DNA of 64,000 bases from Hyphomicrobiales bacterium. Its GTDB lineage: Bacteria; Pseudomonadota; Alphaproteobacteria; Rhizobiales; Rhizobiaceae. Shown here one piece after another: positions 45,877-54,324 of the stretch; the first letter of the stretch is position 1; the number at the start of each line of letters is the position of its first letter. A model generated the notes under the pieces. It did not search any database. It was not told where the DNA came from and saw nothing but the letters and a program-made list of their open reading frames with translations. The position numbers were made by a program, and so were the translations under genes. The stretch spans positions 1-64,000 of the forward strand of contig UBUL01000027.1 of NCBI GenBank assembly GCA_900468625.1, given 5' to 3'.

Positions 45877-46610
45877 TTAGCGTACGCGATCTCGATGTCG
45901 TCTTTACCTCCGGCAAGACAAAGAACCATGTCGTCAGAGGGGTAAGCTTCGATGTCGGCAGGGGAGAAACGCTCGGCATTGTCGGCGAGTCTGGATGCGG
46001 CAAGTCGACCGTGCTGCGCTGCTTGGCCGGCATGGAAAAAGGGTGGTCCGGCGATATAGGACTCGCCGGCAAGGTCGTCGGCAAGACCCGCACGCGAGAT
46101 GAGCTGCGGCATGCCCAGATGGTGTTTCAGGATCCCTACGGCTCGCTGCATCCGCGCCACCGCATCGGCACGGCGCTCGCCGAACCGCTGCGTGCCATGG
46201 GACATGACGATGGCTGGGCAAAGGTCGAAAAGGCATTGCGCCAGGTCGGCCTGCCGCCGGCCTTCGCCAACCGCTACCCGCATGAGCTTTCCGGCGGACA
46301 GCGCCAGCGCGTCGCGATCGCCCGGGCCTTGATCCTCTCGCCGCCGATCCTGCTGCTCGACGAGCCGACCTCGGCGCTCGACGTGTCGATCCAGGCCGAA
46401 ATCCTCAACCTCCTGGCAGATCAGCGCGACGAGCGCTCCCTGACCTATGTCCTCGTCAGCCATGATCTGGCCGTTATCGCCCATATGTGCGATCGGGTGC
46501 TGATCATGAAGGGCGGCACCTTCGTCGACGAGTTGAGCAAGGCGGATTTGCAGGCAGGCACGACGCATGACGCCTATACGCGCGAGCTGTTCGAGGCGAG
46601 CTTCCTTTGA
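45873..46610 (+). CDS. ABC transporter ATP-binding protein, DppF class
   Basis: Second ATPase, 245 residues. Walker A is GESGCGKST, the signature is LSGGQRQRVAIARAL, Walker B is ILLLDEPTSALDVSIQ, and the switch is VLVSHDLAV. The MVFQDPYGSLHPRHRIG Q-loop region is typical of DppF. The protein stops soon after HDAYTREL, without the long extension found in many DppF proteins. It completes a binding-protein, two-permease, two-ATPase importer expressed as one overlapping operon. Confidence 0.9.
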   Translation: MISVRDLDVVFTSGKTKNHVVRGVSFDVGRGETLGIVGESGCGKSTVLRCLAGMEKGWSGDIGLAGKVVGKTRTRDELRHAQMVFQDPYGSLHPRHRIGTALAEPLRAMGHDDGWAKVEKALRQVGLPPAFANRYPHELSGGQRQRVAIARALILSPPILLLDEPTSALDVSIQAEILNLLADQRDERSLTYVLVSHDLAVIAHMCDRVLIMKGGTFVDELSKADLQAGTTHDAYTRELFEASFL

Positions 46611-46764
46611 GGTGCACGTAGGCGGCAGCGGTGGTTCGGATCACGCGCAAAATCACTGCACGCTCTACATGAGATCATTTGAAATCGCTTATCGAAAGTC
46701 GCGCTGAAAATCATCCCAGCCGGCGACGCGTTCCGCTGATCCTGGCAACGAAGCCGCCTTTGCC

Positions 46765-46819
46765 AGACTAAAGTCCAATTCATGAGAGGACCTTAGTCCG
46801 ACGGCACATTCTTTAGTCC
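46765..46819 (+). promoter_or_regulatory. three dyad elements upstream of the glycan operon
   Basis: AGACTAAAGTCC (46765-46776), GGACCTTAGTCC (46788-46799) and CTTTAGTCC (46811-46819) are related dyads built on AGTCC half-sites, spaced about 20-23 bp apart, i.e. two helical turns. The same three elements occur in the same order before the convergent operon at 56.5 kb. This is a candidate multi-site activator or repressor region; the regulator is not identified. Confidence 0.55.
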
Positions 46820-46957
46820 TATTGCCATGGATTGCCCTGACCTTTGCGCCAGTTGTTTCCTGCGATGGAAGCGGCGCGACATCCGACCGCTATCGCAATG
46901 CATGCGGAGAAGGTCGATGAGCATGAACGGCGTCCCCGAAAGCGGCATCCCCGTCCC
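46812..46957 (+). repeat. leader module copy A (inverted with 56329-56474)
   Basis: This 146-bp segment aligns without gaps to the reverse complement of 56329-56474, with about 20 differences by hand count (roughly 86% identity). It covers the third dyad, the leader region, the Shine-Dalgarno GGAGAAGG and the first codons of the small leader gene. Confidence 0.8.
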
Positions 46958-47042
46958 TTCACCTGCCGATGCTTCCGACGGCGACGGGATCATCGGGTTC
47001 GTCGGCCTCGTCGCCAATGGTGGCAATGACTGTGGGAGCTGA
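46917..47042 (+). CDS. small leader peptide of the glycan operon
   Basis: Forty-one codons (start ATG 46917 or 46923) behind GGAGAAGG. The peptide begins MSMNGVPESGIPVPSPADASDG and closely matches the start of the peptide encoded before the convergent operon (MNMNGVLESGIPAPATAAVSDG). Its stop at 47040 overlaps the start of the glycosyltransferase gene by 17 bp, which suggests translational coupling. It is hydrophilic at first and then Gly/Val/Ile-rich (IIGFVGLVANGG), with no signal peptide. Conservation of the frame at both sites supports real translation; function is unknown. Confidence 0.5.
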   Translation: MSMNGVPESGIPVPSPADASDGDGIIGFVGLVANGGNDCGS

Positions 47043-48027
47043 GCGAAGCGCCACGGTTGCGGTAGTCGTACCGATGTTCAACGCCGAACGAACAATTGGC
47101 GCGACCTTGGCCAGCATCTGCCGCCAGACACATCAAGCGCTTGACATCGTCATTGTCGATGATGGTTCGTCGGATCGGTCATTGTCGATCGTGGACGAAT
47201 ACGCAATGCGGGACCCACGAATCCGCATCGTTCGACAGGCCAATAGCGGTGTCGCCGCAGCTCGTAACAATGGCGCGGCTGCGACCGATGCCGAGTTTCT
47301 CGCATTTATCGATGCCGACGATTTATGGGCTCCGTCAAAGATCGCCCTTCAATGGCAAGCTCTGGAAGCGGGCGGCCCATCGGTTGGATTGGCCTATTGC
47401 TGGTACGCCCTCATCGACGAGCACAGCCGCGTTTTTTCCCTCCATAACCGGCCGAGTGCCGAGGGACATGTGCTTCAGCGCATGTGCAGAAACAATTTCG
47501 TCGGTAACGGCAGCTCGATGCTCATGCGCCGTTCCGCCTTCGAAAAGGCCGGGCAATTCGACCCGTCGCTCAGGGCACGCAATGCCCAGGGCTGCGAGGA
47601 TCTTCTGATCTGCCTCAGAATTGCGGAGAGCTACGAGTTTCGCGTTATACAGCAACACCTGGTCGGCTATCGCATGACGAACACGAACATGTCGAGCGAC
47701 GTCAAGCGGATGCTCGCTTCGTGCGAAATCGTCCTTGCCGAATACCGCGAAAAATATCCTCAGTATGGCAGCGACCTCGACGCTCATCTGGTCGACATGC
47801 TCCACTGGCTTGTCGTAAGGGCGTTTGTCAGCGGACGATTTTTCGACGGCTGGGAGCTGTTGAAGCGATTTCTGGCATTGGAGCCGCGCCTGGCAATTTC
47901 GAACCTGCCGAACATGCTCGACGTATATTGCCGCGCCAGACTGGTTCCCGACTGGCTCAAGGCTCGGCTGAGGGGCTTGCAAAGAAACGCCGAGTTGCGG
48001 CCGCTCTATACGGAGACGATCCAATGA
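47026..48027 (+). CDS. glycosyltransferase family 2
   Basis: GT-A fold transferase of 333 residues from ATG 47026 (ATG 47017 is possible). Motifs are VVVPMFNAERTIGATLASICRQTHQALDIVIVDDGSSDRS for the nucleotide-sugar site, SGVAAARNNGAAATDAEFLAFIDADDLW for the DxD metal site, and NFVGNGSSMLMRRSAFEKAGQFD, GCEDLLICLRIAE for the acceptor side. It would add a sugar from a nucleotide donor to a growing glycan at the cytoplasmic membrane face. First large gene of a six-gene, tightly overlapping plus-strand operon. Confidence 0.9.
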   Translation: MTVGAERSATVAVVVPMFNAERTIGATLASICRQTHQALDIVIVDDGSSDRSLSIVDEYAMRDPRIRIVRQANSGVAAARNNGAAATDAEFLAFIDADDLWAPSKIALQWQALEAGGPSVGLAYCWYALIDEHSRVFSLHNRPSAEGHVLQRMCRNNFVGNGSSMLMRRSAFEKAGQFDPSLRARNAQGCEDLLICLRIAESYEFRVIQQHLVGYRMTNTNMSSDVKRMLASCEIVLAEYREKYPQYGSDLDAHLVDMLHWLVVRAFVSGRFFDGWELLKRFLALEPRLAISNLPNMLDVYCRARLVPDWLKARLRGLQRNAELRPLYTETIQ

Positions 48028-49844
48028 GGTCGGGCAATTCCCTCCTCATGCGGCTGCAACGGCTCTTCCGGCTGGCGGAGGCGCCTGCCTGGGCAGGACC
48101 AACCATCGTCGGGCTCGGCCTTGCCGCCGCGGTTCTCGAGGGTGCAGGTCTCTTTCTCTTCATTCCCCTCATTCAAAGCCTCGGCGCCGCAACGGCGCAG
48201 CAGGGAGAATGGCAGCGAGTTTTCGACCGCCTTCTGGCGGCTGTTCCGCAAAGCCATTTGACGGCATTCCTGGTGGGCGTGCTGTGCGTCAGCATCCTCC
48301 TCAAGAATGCCGTCCATCTCATCAATACCTGGGTGACCCGGTATATCGACGGTCTCGTTGCACATCGGCTGAGGGCAAGGGTATTCGACCAGACGATCAG
48401 CTCGTGCATCGACTACCGGGTGGACAACAAGCGCTCGGATATCATTACGACGATCGCCAACAACACCTGGAAGGTCAGTCAGGCCTTAAGCCTCGCCTAC
48501 CGCTTGATGATCTGTTTCTGCACCTTCGTCGTCTTCATGCTGCTGATGCTCTTGATTTCCGTTCGGCTGACCTTTTTCTCGATGACGCTCCTGCTTATCG
48601 GGGCCATGGCCATTCGTCTGGCCACGCGGCGTGCGGACGAGACCGGCAAGGCCGTCGTCGAGGAAAACAAGCAGTTCGGCTTGAGGATGTGGGAGAGCAT
48701 CAACGCGCTGCAATTGATCCGCGCTTTCGCCCAGGAGGACTATGAGCGCAATCGCTTCCGCAAGATTTCCGACAATGTGCGGCGACGCCTTCTGAAGCTC
48801 GATATGCTGTGGGCGACACCAGGGCCTGTCTCGGAAATCTCGATTACGATCCTGATCGGCGCGCTCGTCCTGGTCGCTCAATCGGTAGGCCTGGGCATTG
48901 CGGTGCTGGCCGCGTTTCTCTCGCTGCTGTATCGTCTTCAAGGCCCGACGCGGGAACTGCTGCAGTCGAAGATCGCGCTCGACGGGCTCGCCGGCAGCAT
49001 AGACGATGTCGATGACTTCCTCCGCACGACGGCGAGGCCCTTTCTCTCAGACGGGCGCGTGCAGGCCCCCGCCTTCGGACAAGCCGTCGAATTCCGCAAT
49101 GTCTCTTTCCGCTATGCGCCCGGACAGCCGCTCGCACTGGAGGATGTCTCCTTCAGCATTCCCGCCGGCAAGACCACAGCGATCGTCGGCGAGTCGGGGG
49201 CGGGAAAATCCACGGTGATGGCTCTGCTCTTCCGCTTCATGGATCCGACTTCCGGTGCGATCGTCGCAGACGGAACGCCTCTACCGGAATTCGATCTTCG
49301 CAGTTGGCGCAAGCGCCTGTCGCTGATGTCGCAGGAGGTCCACCTCTTCAATGACGCAATTTCGGCGAACATCGCCTATGGCGATCTGAAGGCCGGACCA
49401 GCCGACATCCGCAAGGCTGCCGAAATCGCCAAGGCGGACGATTTCATCCGGCTACTCCCGGATGGCTACGAGACACGGATCGGCGATCAGGGAATGCGCC
49501 TGTCGGGCGGGCAAAGGCAGCGCGTAGCGCTCGCCCGAACGATCCTTCGAAATCCCGATATTCTGCTTCTGGATGAGGCGACGAACGCGCTCGACGCCGA
49601 AACCGAACAGGCGTTTCAGCTTGCGCTCGACGAGTACTCGCACAACCGCACCGTCGTCGTGATCGCTCACCGGCTCTCGACCGTTCTGGCGGCCGATCAG
49701 ATCATCGTCATGACGAAGGGTCGCGTGGTCGAGGCCGGCTCGCCGGACGAGCTCTTCGAACGGCAGGGACATTTTTCCAGGCTCCACGAATTTCAGCACG
49801 GCCGCAGCAGGCGGGAGTTGGGTGATGAGTTACAAGCTTATTGA
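48024..49844 (+). CDS. ABC exporter, fused membrane and ATPase domains
   Basis: Type IV half-transporter of 606 residues, starting at ATG 48024 in an ATGA overlap. Six membrane helices precede the ATPase. Walker A GESGAGKST is at about 390, the signature LSGGQRQRVALARTIL at about 493, and Walker B ILLLDEATNALDAETE at about 513. The D- and H-loop regions are intact (VIAHRLSTV). MsbA and PglK flippases share this layout. In a glycosyltransferase operon lacking Wzx, it is the obvious candidate for flipping the lipid-linked glycan across the inner membrane. Confidence 0.9.
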   Translation: MRSGNSLLMRLQRLFRLAEAPAWAGPTIVGLGLAAAVLEGAGLFLFIPLIQSLGAATAQQGEWQRVFDRLLAAVPQSHLTAFLVGVLCVSILLKNAVHLINTWVTRYIDGLVAHRLRARVFDQTISSCIDYRVDNKRSDIITTIANNTWKVSQALSLAYRLMICFCTFVVFMLLMLLISVRLTFFSMTLLLIGAMAIRLATRRADETGKAVVEENKQFGLRMWESINALQLIRAFAQEDYERNRFRKISDNVRRRLLKLDMLWATPGPVSEISITILIGALVLVAQSVGLGIAVLAAFLSLLYRLQGPTRELLQSKIALDGLAGSIDDVDDFLRTTARPFLSDGRVQAPAFGQAVEFRNVSFRYAPGQPLALEDVSFSIPAGKTTAIVGESGAGKSTVMALLFRFMDPTSGAIVADGTPLPEFDLRSWRKRLSLMSQEVHLFNDAISANIAYGDLKAGPADIRKAAEIAKADDFIRLLPDGYETRIGDQGMRLSGGQRQRVALARTILRNPDILLLDEATNALDAETEQAFQLALDEYSHNRTVVVIAHRLSTVLAADQIIVMTKGRVVEAGSPDELFERQGHFSRLHEFQHGRSRRELGDELQAY

Positions 49845-51048
49845 GATCGAGTTGTCGCAGCCTCTGGCACCGATCGAACTCTCGGCCGAACAGACCGGTA
49901 TCGGCCTGGTGGCGCGGTGGCAAGGCCGGCTGCTCGCATTCGAAATGATCGAGCGGCCCGCGGGATCGACACTGACGGTCGGAAATCTGAAAGCTCTTGC
50001 CGGCGAGAGGTTTGCCCAGCGCATCCTCGTTGCAAAGCTGGAGGAGGAGCTGACGGCGCAGTCACCAGCGCAGGATATGCCGCTGCCGAACCTCAGCATC
50101 GCAATCTGCACCAAGGATCGCGCGCAGCGCCTTTGTCGCTTGCTGCGCTCGCTCGATCAGCTTCGCGGTGAATCTCCCTTCCAGTTCACCGAGATCATCG
50201 TAGTCGATAATGCCTCGGTGGACACGGCCACGCGCGAAGCCGTCGAGAGCTTCCGCGATATACGCTACGTTTTCGAACCGAAGGCGGGGCTGGATTTCGC
50301 CCGAAATGCCGCCCTTCATGCGGCCTGGGGCGATATTGTCGCCTATCTGGACGATGATGTCGTGGTGGATCGCAATTGGCTTGCAGGCCTTGCCAAGGCG
50401 TGCCGCGACAACCCCGGCGTCGGCGGCTTCACCGGCCTCGTGCTGCCGTTTCGTCTCGACACGCAAGCGCAGGTCTTTTTCGAACGGCGCGGAGGGTTTG
50501 GCCGCGGCTTTGCGCGCAGGGAGTTTCACAAGGCGCGCTTTGACAACCCGCTCCATCCCGTCGGTGCCGGCATCCTCGGAGCTGGCTGCAACATGGCCTT
50601 CGACCGTAAATTGCTGATCGAGCTTGGCGGCTTCGATGAAGCGCTCGATACGGGAGCGCCACTGCCCGGAGGCGGCGATCTCGATATATTCTACCGCGTT
50701 CTGCGCTCTGGACGCCCGATCATCTATGAGCCGGAATATGCCGTTTATCACGAGCATCGCGAAACCATGCCGCAGCTCAGGCGGCAATACTGGACCTGGG
50801 GCCTCGGCATGATGGCATTTCTCGTCAAAAGCTATCGCACCGATGATGAAATGCGGGCACGCCATCGCGCCATGGTCCGTTGGTGGTTCTTCGACCAGTT
50901 GAAGGCGCTTGCCCGCGCTGCTCGCCGGTTGCGTGGCCATGAGCTGCGCTTCGGTATCGCGGAGCTGTGGGGCGGAATCTATGGCCTTGCCGGCGAATAT
51001 GATCGCTCACGCGCCCGTATCCGGTCGATCCAGGAGCGCAATTCATGA
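49825..51048 (+). CDS. glycosyltransferase family 2 with N-terminal extension
   Basis: 407 residues from ATG 49825 (GGAG at 8 bp). About 88 residues of unfamiliar sequence precede the GT2 core (LSIAICTKDRAQRLCRLLRSLDQ, IIVVDNASVD, GLDFARNAALHAAWGDIVAYLDDDVVVD, FTGLVLPFRLDTQAQVFFERRGGFGRGF, GAGCNMAFDRKLL, GGDLDIFYRVL). The YLDDDVVVD stretch holds the metal-binding Asp residues. It resembles the next gene in both extension and core, so the two appear to come from an old duplication. Overlaps the exporter gene by 20 bp. Confidence 0.88.
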   Translation: MSYKLIEIELSQPLAPIELSAEQTGIGLVARWQGRLLAFEMIERPAGSTLTVGNLKALAGERFAQRILVAKLEEELTAQSPAQDMPLPNLSIAICTKDRAQRLCRLLRSLDQLRGESPFQFTEIIVVDNASVDTATREAVESFRDIRYVFEPKAGLDFARNAALHAAWGDIVAYLDDDVVVDRNWLAGLAKACRDNPGVGGFTGLVLPFRLDTQAQVFFERRGGFGRGFARREFHKARFDNPLHPVGAGILGAGCNMAFDRKLLIELGGFDEALDTGAPLPGGGDLDIFYRVLRSGRPIIYEPEYAVYHEHRETMPQLRRQYWTWGLGMMAFLVKSYRTDDEMRARHRAMVRWWFFDQLKALARAARRLRGHELRFGIAELWGGIYGLAGEYDRSRARIRSIQERNS

Positions 51049-52355
51049 GGGCAGAACGTCTTGAGGTGAGGCATGTCGATCTGGCGGCCGCCGATATCGG
51101 TAGCGATCGCGAGCCCGCATTGTCGGTCTTCTGGTGGAAAGACCTGCCGCTGGGAGCACGGGCATCCCTCAAGGACGAGCTACCTTACGGGGCCTCTCAA
51201 TTGCGCCAGCTTGCCGCCGAATATGCGGCTGCGCAACTTCAAGCACGCAGCATCGGGCTCGGCGCACCGTTGCGTGCCACCTATGAAGGATGGCCAAAGC
51301 CCGCGCTCTCGCTTGAGGCGGCGCTTGATGCACAAAATCCGGTAGAGACGCTCGACGCGATCGCAAAGCCATCCTGCGCCTCGGCGCAGGACATGTCCGT
51401 GGTCATCTGCACCCGCGATCGCGGTCCGGCTCTGAGCAAATGCCTGGCCAGCCTTGCAGCGCAGCGCAGCCCTCCGGGCGAGATCGTCGTCGTCGACAAT
51501 TCTCAGGATGGGAATGCGAGGGACATCTGCGGGCAATTCCCCGATTTTCGCTATGCCCACGAACCTCGTTCCGGCCTAAGCCGAGCCCGAAACACCGGCG
51601 TTCAAACAAGCCGGTTTGAGATCGTCGCCTTCACAGACGACGACGTCGAAGCCCATCCTGGCTGGACCGCAGAAATCGCAGGCGTCTTTGCCGAGCGGGA
51701 TGTGGAGGCGTTTACGGGTCTGGTGTTGCCGGCGCGTCTCGATACGGCGGCACAATGCTTCTTTCAGTTCACGATGGGCGGTTTCGGCTCGACCTTCGTG
51801 CCGCTTAGCTTCGACAGACGCTTCTTCGAGGAGACGCGGCCCAGCGGAGCGCATGTCTGGAAGATCGGTGCGGGTGCCAACATGGCTTTTCGGCGATCGG
51901 TATTCGAGCGGGTCGGCCTTTTCGACGAACGCCTCGGCGCGGGTGCGGCGGGATGCTCCGAAGATTCAGAGCTTTGGTACCGGCTGCTGGCGGCCGGTGG
52001 CGCGTGCGTCTACGAGCCCCGCGCCGTCGTCTTCCATCACCACCGCAGCGACTGGGCGGGTCTCAAGCGGCAGATCAGAGCCTACATGAAGGGCCACGTC
52101 GCAGCTCTGGTGGCGCAGTACGACAATTTCGGCGATCGCGGAAACATCGTGCGCATCGGCAGGCAGCTGCCGGTCTATTTCGCCAAGACCTTCGTCAAGG
52201 CGCTTTTCGAAGGGCCGCCGGGCAGGCTCGGGATTTTGGCGGCCGAAGTACAGGGATGGCTCGCCGGCCTGCAGTTTCTCCTGCGCTTCGGCTGGAGAAT
52301 GCGGCGTACCCCGATGGGTGGTGTAACCGTGACTGCCGACAAGGAAACAGCGTGA
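51045..52355 (+). CDS. glycosyltransferase family 2 with N-terminal extension
   Basis: 436 residues, starting in an ATGA overlap. A leader region of about 110 residues (including LSVFWWKDLPLGARASLKDELPYGASQLRQLAAEY) precedes MSVVICTRDRGPALSKCLASLAAQ, IVVVDNSQDG, GLSRARNTGVQTSRFEIVAFTDDDVEAHPGW, FTGLVLPARLDTAAQCFFQFTMGGFGSTF and GAGANMAFRRSVF. The metal motif is TDDDVEAHP. Paired with its upstream paralogue, it probably adds a different sugar or linkage. The C-terminal basic helices may sit on the membrane. Confidence 0.88.
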   Translation: MRAERLEVRHVDLAAADIGSDREPALSVFWWKDLPLGARASLKDELPYGASQLRQLAAEYAAAQLQARSIGLGAPLRATYEGWPKPALSLEAALDAQNPVETLDAIAKPSCASAQDMSVVICTRDRGPALSKCLASLAAQRSPPGEIVVVDNSQDGNARDICGQFPDFRYAHEPRSGLSRARNTGVQTSRFEIVAFTDDDVEAHPGWTAEIAGVFAERDVEAFTGLVLPARLDTAAQCFFQFTMGGFGSTFVPLSFDRRFFEETRPSGAHVWKIGAGANMAFRRSVFERVGLFDERLGAGAAGCSEDSELWYRLLAAGGACVYEPRAVVFHHHRSDWAGLKRQIRAYMKGHVAALVAQYDNFGDRGNIVRIGRQLPVYFAKTFVKALFEGPPGRLGILAAEVQGWLAGLQFLLRFGWRMRRTPMGGVTVTADKETA

Positions 52356-53095
52356 TGATCAAGAAGGCACCACTTCGCCGGTTTCTATCCGGGAATCCTT
52401 ATCCGAACGGGCTGACGGACGGTTTGTTCTACCGCGAAAAGATGCGCGCCATCCATCGCGTGGCACCGGCGGAAACCGGCGGCACCGGACGGGTGCTGGA
52501 AATCGGCGGCGGTCGCAGCGGTCTTGCCAGCATTCTCTATCCGCAAGCCGAAATCGTCACGCTCGATATCGACCCCGAATTGGCCGACCACCAGCCCTCC
52601 TGGGCGAACTCGACCTTCATTTGCGGCGACGCCTGTTCGCTGCCGATGGACGACGACAGTTTCGATATCGTCACGATGTTCGACGTGCTTGAGCATATCG
52701 AGGAAGACCGCCGCGCCGCGCAGGAGGCGCTGCGGGTAGTAAGGCCGGGCGGATATGTCCTGATTTCCACTCCCGAGATCAACTGGCATTACCCATATTT
52801 CAGCGTCATGAAACGCCACTGTCCGCATGAAAGCGAATTGATGCGCGCGTGGGGCCATGTCAGGCGAGGATACCGGGATCCGGAACTTGCAGCCCTTTTC
52901 GACAGGCAACCGGAAAAGCGCGCGACATTCATCAACGCCGCCACAGCTTTTTTCCATGATGTTTCATTTTCCCGCTTTGGCCGCCGGCGCCGCAAGGTGC
53001 TTTACGCGCTGGCGGCACCCGTGACCTTCCTCGGCTACCTGATGCACCGACCGTCCACGCGCGGCACCGAGACCGCCTTTGCCTGGCGCAAATGA
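52355..53095 (+). CDS. SAM-dependent methyltransferase, class I
   Basis: 246 residues from ATG 52355 (a GTG at 52352 is an alternative; AAGGA lies upstream). Motif I is VLEIGGGRSGLAS, motif II EIVTLDIDPELAD, then CGDACSLPMDDDSFDIVTMFDVLEHIEEDRRAAQEALRVVRPGGYVLISTPE, the classic Methyltransf_11 pattern. It sits between glycosyltransferases with 4-bp-type overlaps, so O-methylation of a sugar or capping of the glycan chain is likely. Confidence 0.87.
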   Translation: MIKKAPLRRFLSGNPYPNGLTDGLFYREKMRAIHRVAPAETGGTGRVLEIGGGRSGLASILYPQAEIVTLDIDPELADHQPSWANSTFICGDACSLPMDDDSFDIVTMFDVLEHIEEDRRAAQEALRVVRPGGYVLISTPEINWHYPYFSVMKRHCPHESELMRAWGHVRRGYRDPELAALFDRQPEKRATFINAATAFFHDVSFSRFGRRRRKVLYALAAPVTFLGYLMHRPSTRGTETAFAWRK

Positions 53096-54321
53096 GGGAG
53101 CATCGGATACCAAAGGTGATCGCCCTTTTCCCATGGGGAGACGTGATCGAAGAATTTCTCGAGCCGATCGGGCTCGAACTTCAGGATTTCGTCGAGCAGA
53201 TGACGGGAGGCTGGCTGTTCGGCTATGCGGCGGCGCTGGTCTCGGTTGGTCACAAGCCGATCATCGTCTGTGCATCCGAGCGGGTGAGCAGGATTGAGTG
53301 CTACGAACATTCGGGCACAGGCACACCGATCTGGGTCGCACCGGCAAGGCGATCCCGGCAGGGTCATTCCGCCGCCGCCTATAGCCTGCGGCGCTGGTCT
53401 CGAACGCCGCTTCCCGCCTTCCGCGAGATACTTTCTCGCTCCGGATGCGATCTGCTTCTTGCTCAGGAGTACGAATATACGCGTTTCGATGCGCTGGCAT
53501 GGCTGGCGTGCAGCCTAAACCTGCCCCTCTTTGCCACCTTTCAGGGCGGAGATCGCACACTGTCCTGGATCGAGGCCGCCGCAAGACAGCTCTCGCTGCG
53601 CGCTTGCCACGGTCTGATCGTTGCCTCCGCCGCAGAGCGCAGCCGTCTCGCTAAGGCTTATCCGCGCATTGCTCCCAATGTGGCGAATATTCCCAATCCG
53701 CTGGATAGCCGTGAATGGCAGGCGATGGATCGCAGCGAAGCGCGAGCAAATCTCGGCCTGCCGCAGGATTGCTTCATCGCTCTCAATCACGGCCGCATCG
53801 ATATCCGCCGCAAGGGGCTTGATGTCCTTCTGAAAGCCTGGACGCGCTTCTCGGGCGGTCCTTCCACCCAGCTGGTAATCATCGGCTCGGGCCAGGACAA
53901 TGACGCTTTCGCAAGGCTGCTTCGTGAAAGCGGCCTGGCGAATGTGCAATGGTTAACCGGCTACATGACGGAGCGGCCCCTGATCCGGCGCTGGCTGTCG
54001 GCGGCCGACGTCCATGTCACAGCGTCGCGCATCGAAGGCATGCCGGTTGCGCCATTGGAAGCCATGGCCTGCGGCCTCCCCGTCATCGCTTCGGATGCAC
54101 AGGGTCTGCCTGATATTCTCGTCGACGGCGAGGCCTCGGGCGGCCTGATGGTGAGACGGGAACAGCCCGAAGACATTGTGCAGGCCCTGGCAAGATTGAG
54201 AGGCGACGAAACTCTTCGGGCACAGCTGGGCGCGGCTGCCCGACGGCGGGTGGCGGAAAATTTCTCGATCGAAGCGGTCGGCGCCGCTCTCGACGAGTTT
54301 CTGACAACGGCAAGCAGCTAA
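53092..54321 (+). CDS. glycosyltransferase family 4
   Basis: GT-B fold retaining-type transferase of 409 residues. The N-terminal domain contains HSGTGTPIWVAPARR and DLLLAQEYEYTRFDALAWLA. The C-terminal donor-binding domain has NHGRIDIRRKGLDVLLKAWTRF, LVIIGSGQDNDAFARLLRESGL and VHVTASRIEGMPVAPLEAMACGLPVIASDAQGLPDILVDGEASGGLM with the conserved Glu pair of GT4. It closes the plus operon, 3 bp before the convergent galE-like gene stop. Confidence 0.9.
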   Translation: MREHRIPKVIALFPWGDVIEEFLEPIGLELQDFVEQMTGGWLFGYAAALVSVGHKPIIVCASERVSRIECYEHSGTGTPIWVAPARRSRQGHSAAAYSLRRWSRTPLPAFREILSRSGCDLLLAQEYEYTRFDALAWLACSLNLPLFATFQGGDRTLSWIEAAARQLSLRACHGLIVASAAERSRLAKAYPRIAPNVANIPNPLDSREWQAMDRSEARANLGLPQDCFIALNHGRIDIRRKGLDVLLKAWTRFSGGPSTQLVIIGSGQDNDAFARLLRESGLANVQWLTGYMTERPLIRRWLSAADVHVTASRIEGMPVAPLEAMACGLPVIASDAQGLPDILVDGEASGGLMVRREQPEDIVQALARLRGDETLRAQLGAAARRRVAENFSIEAVGAALDEFLTTASS

Positions 54322-54324
54322 GGA

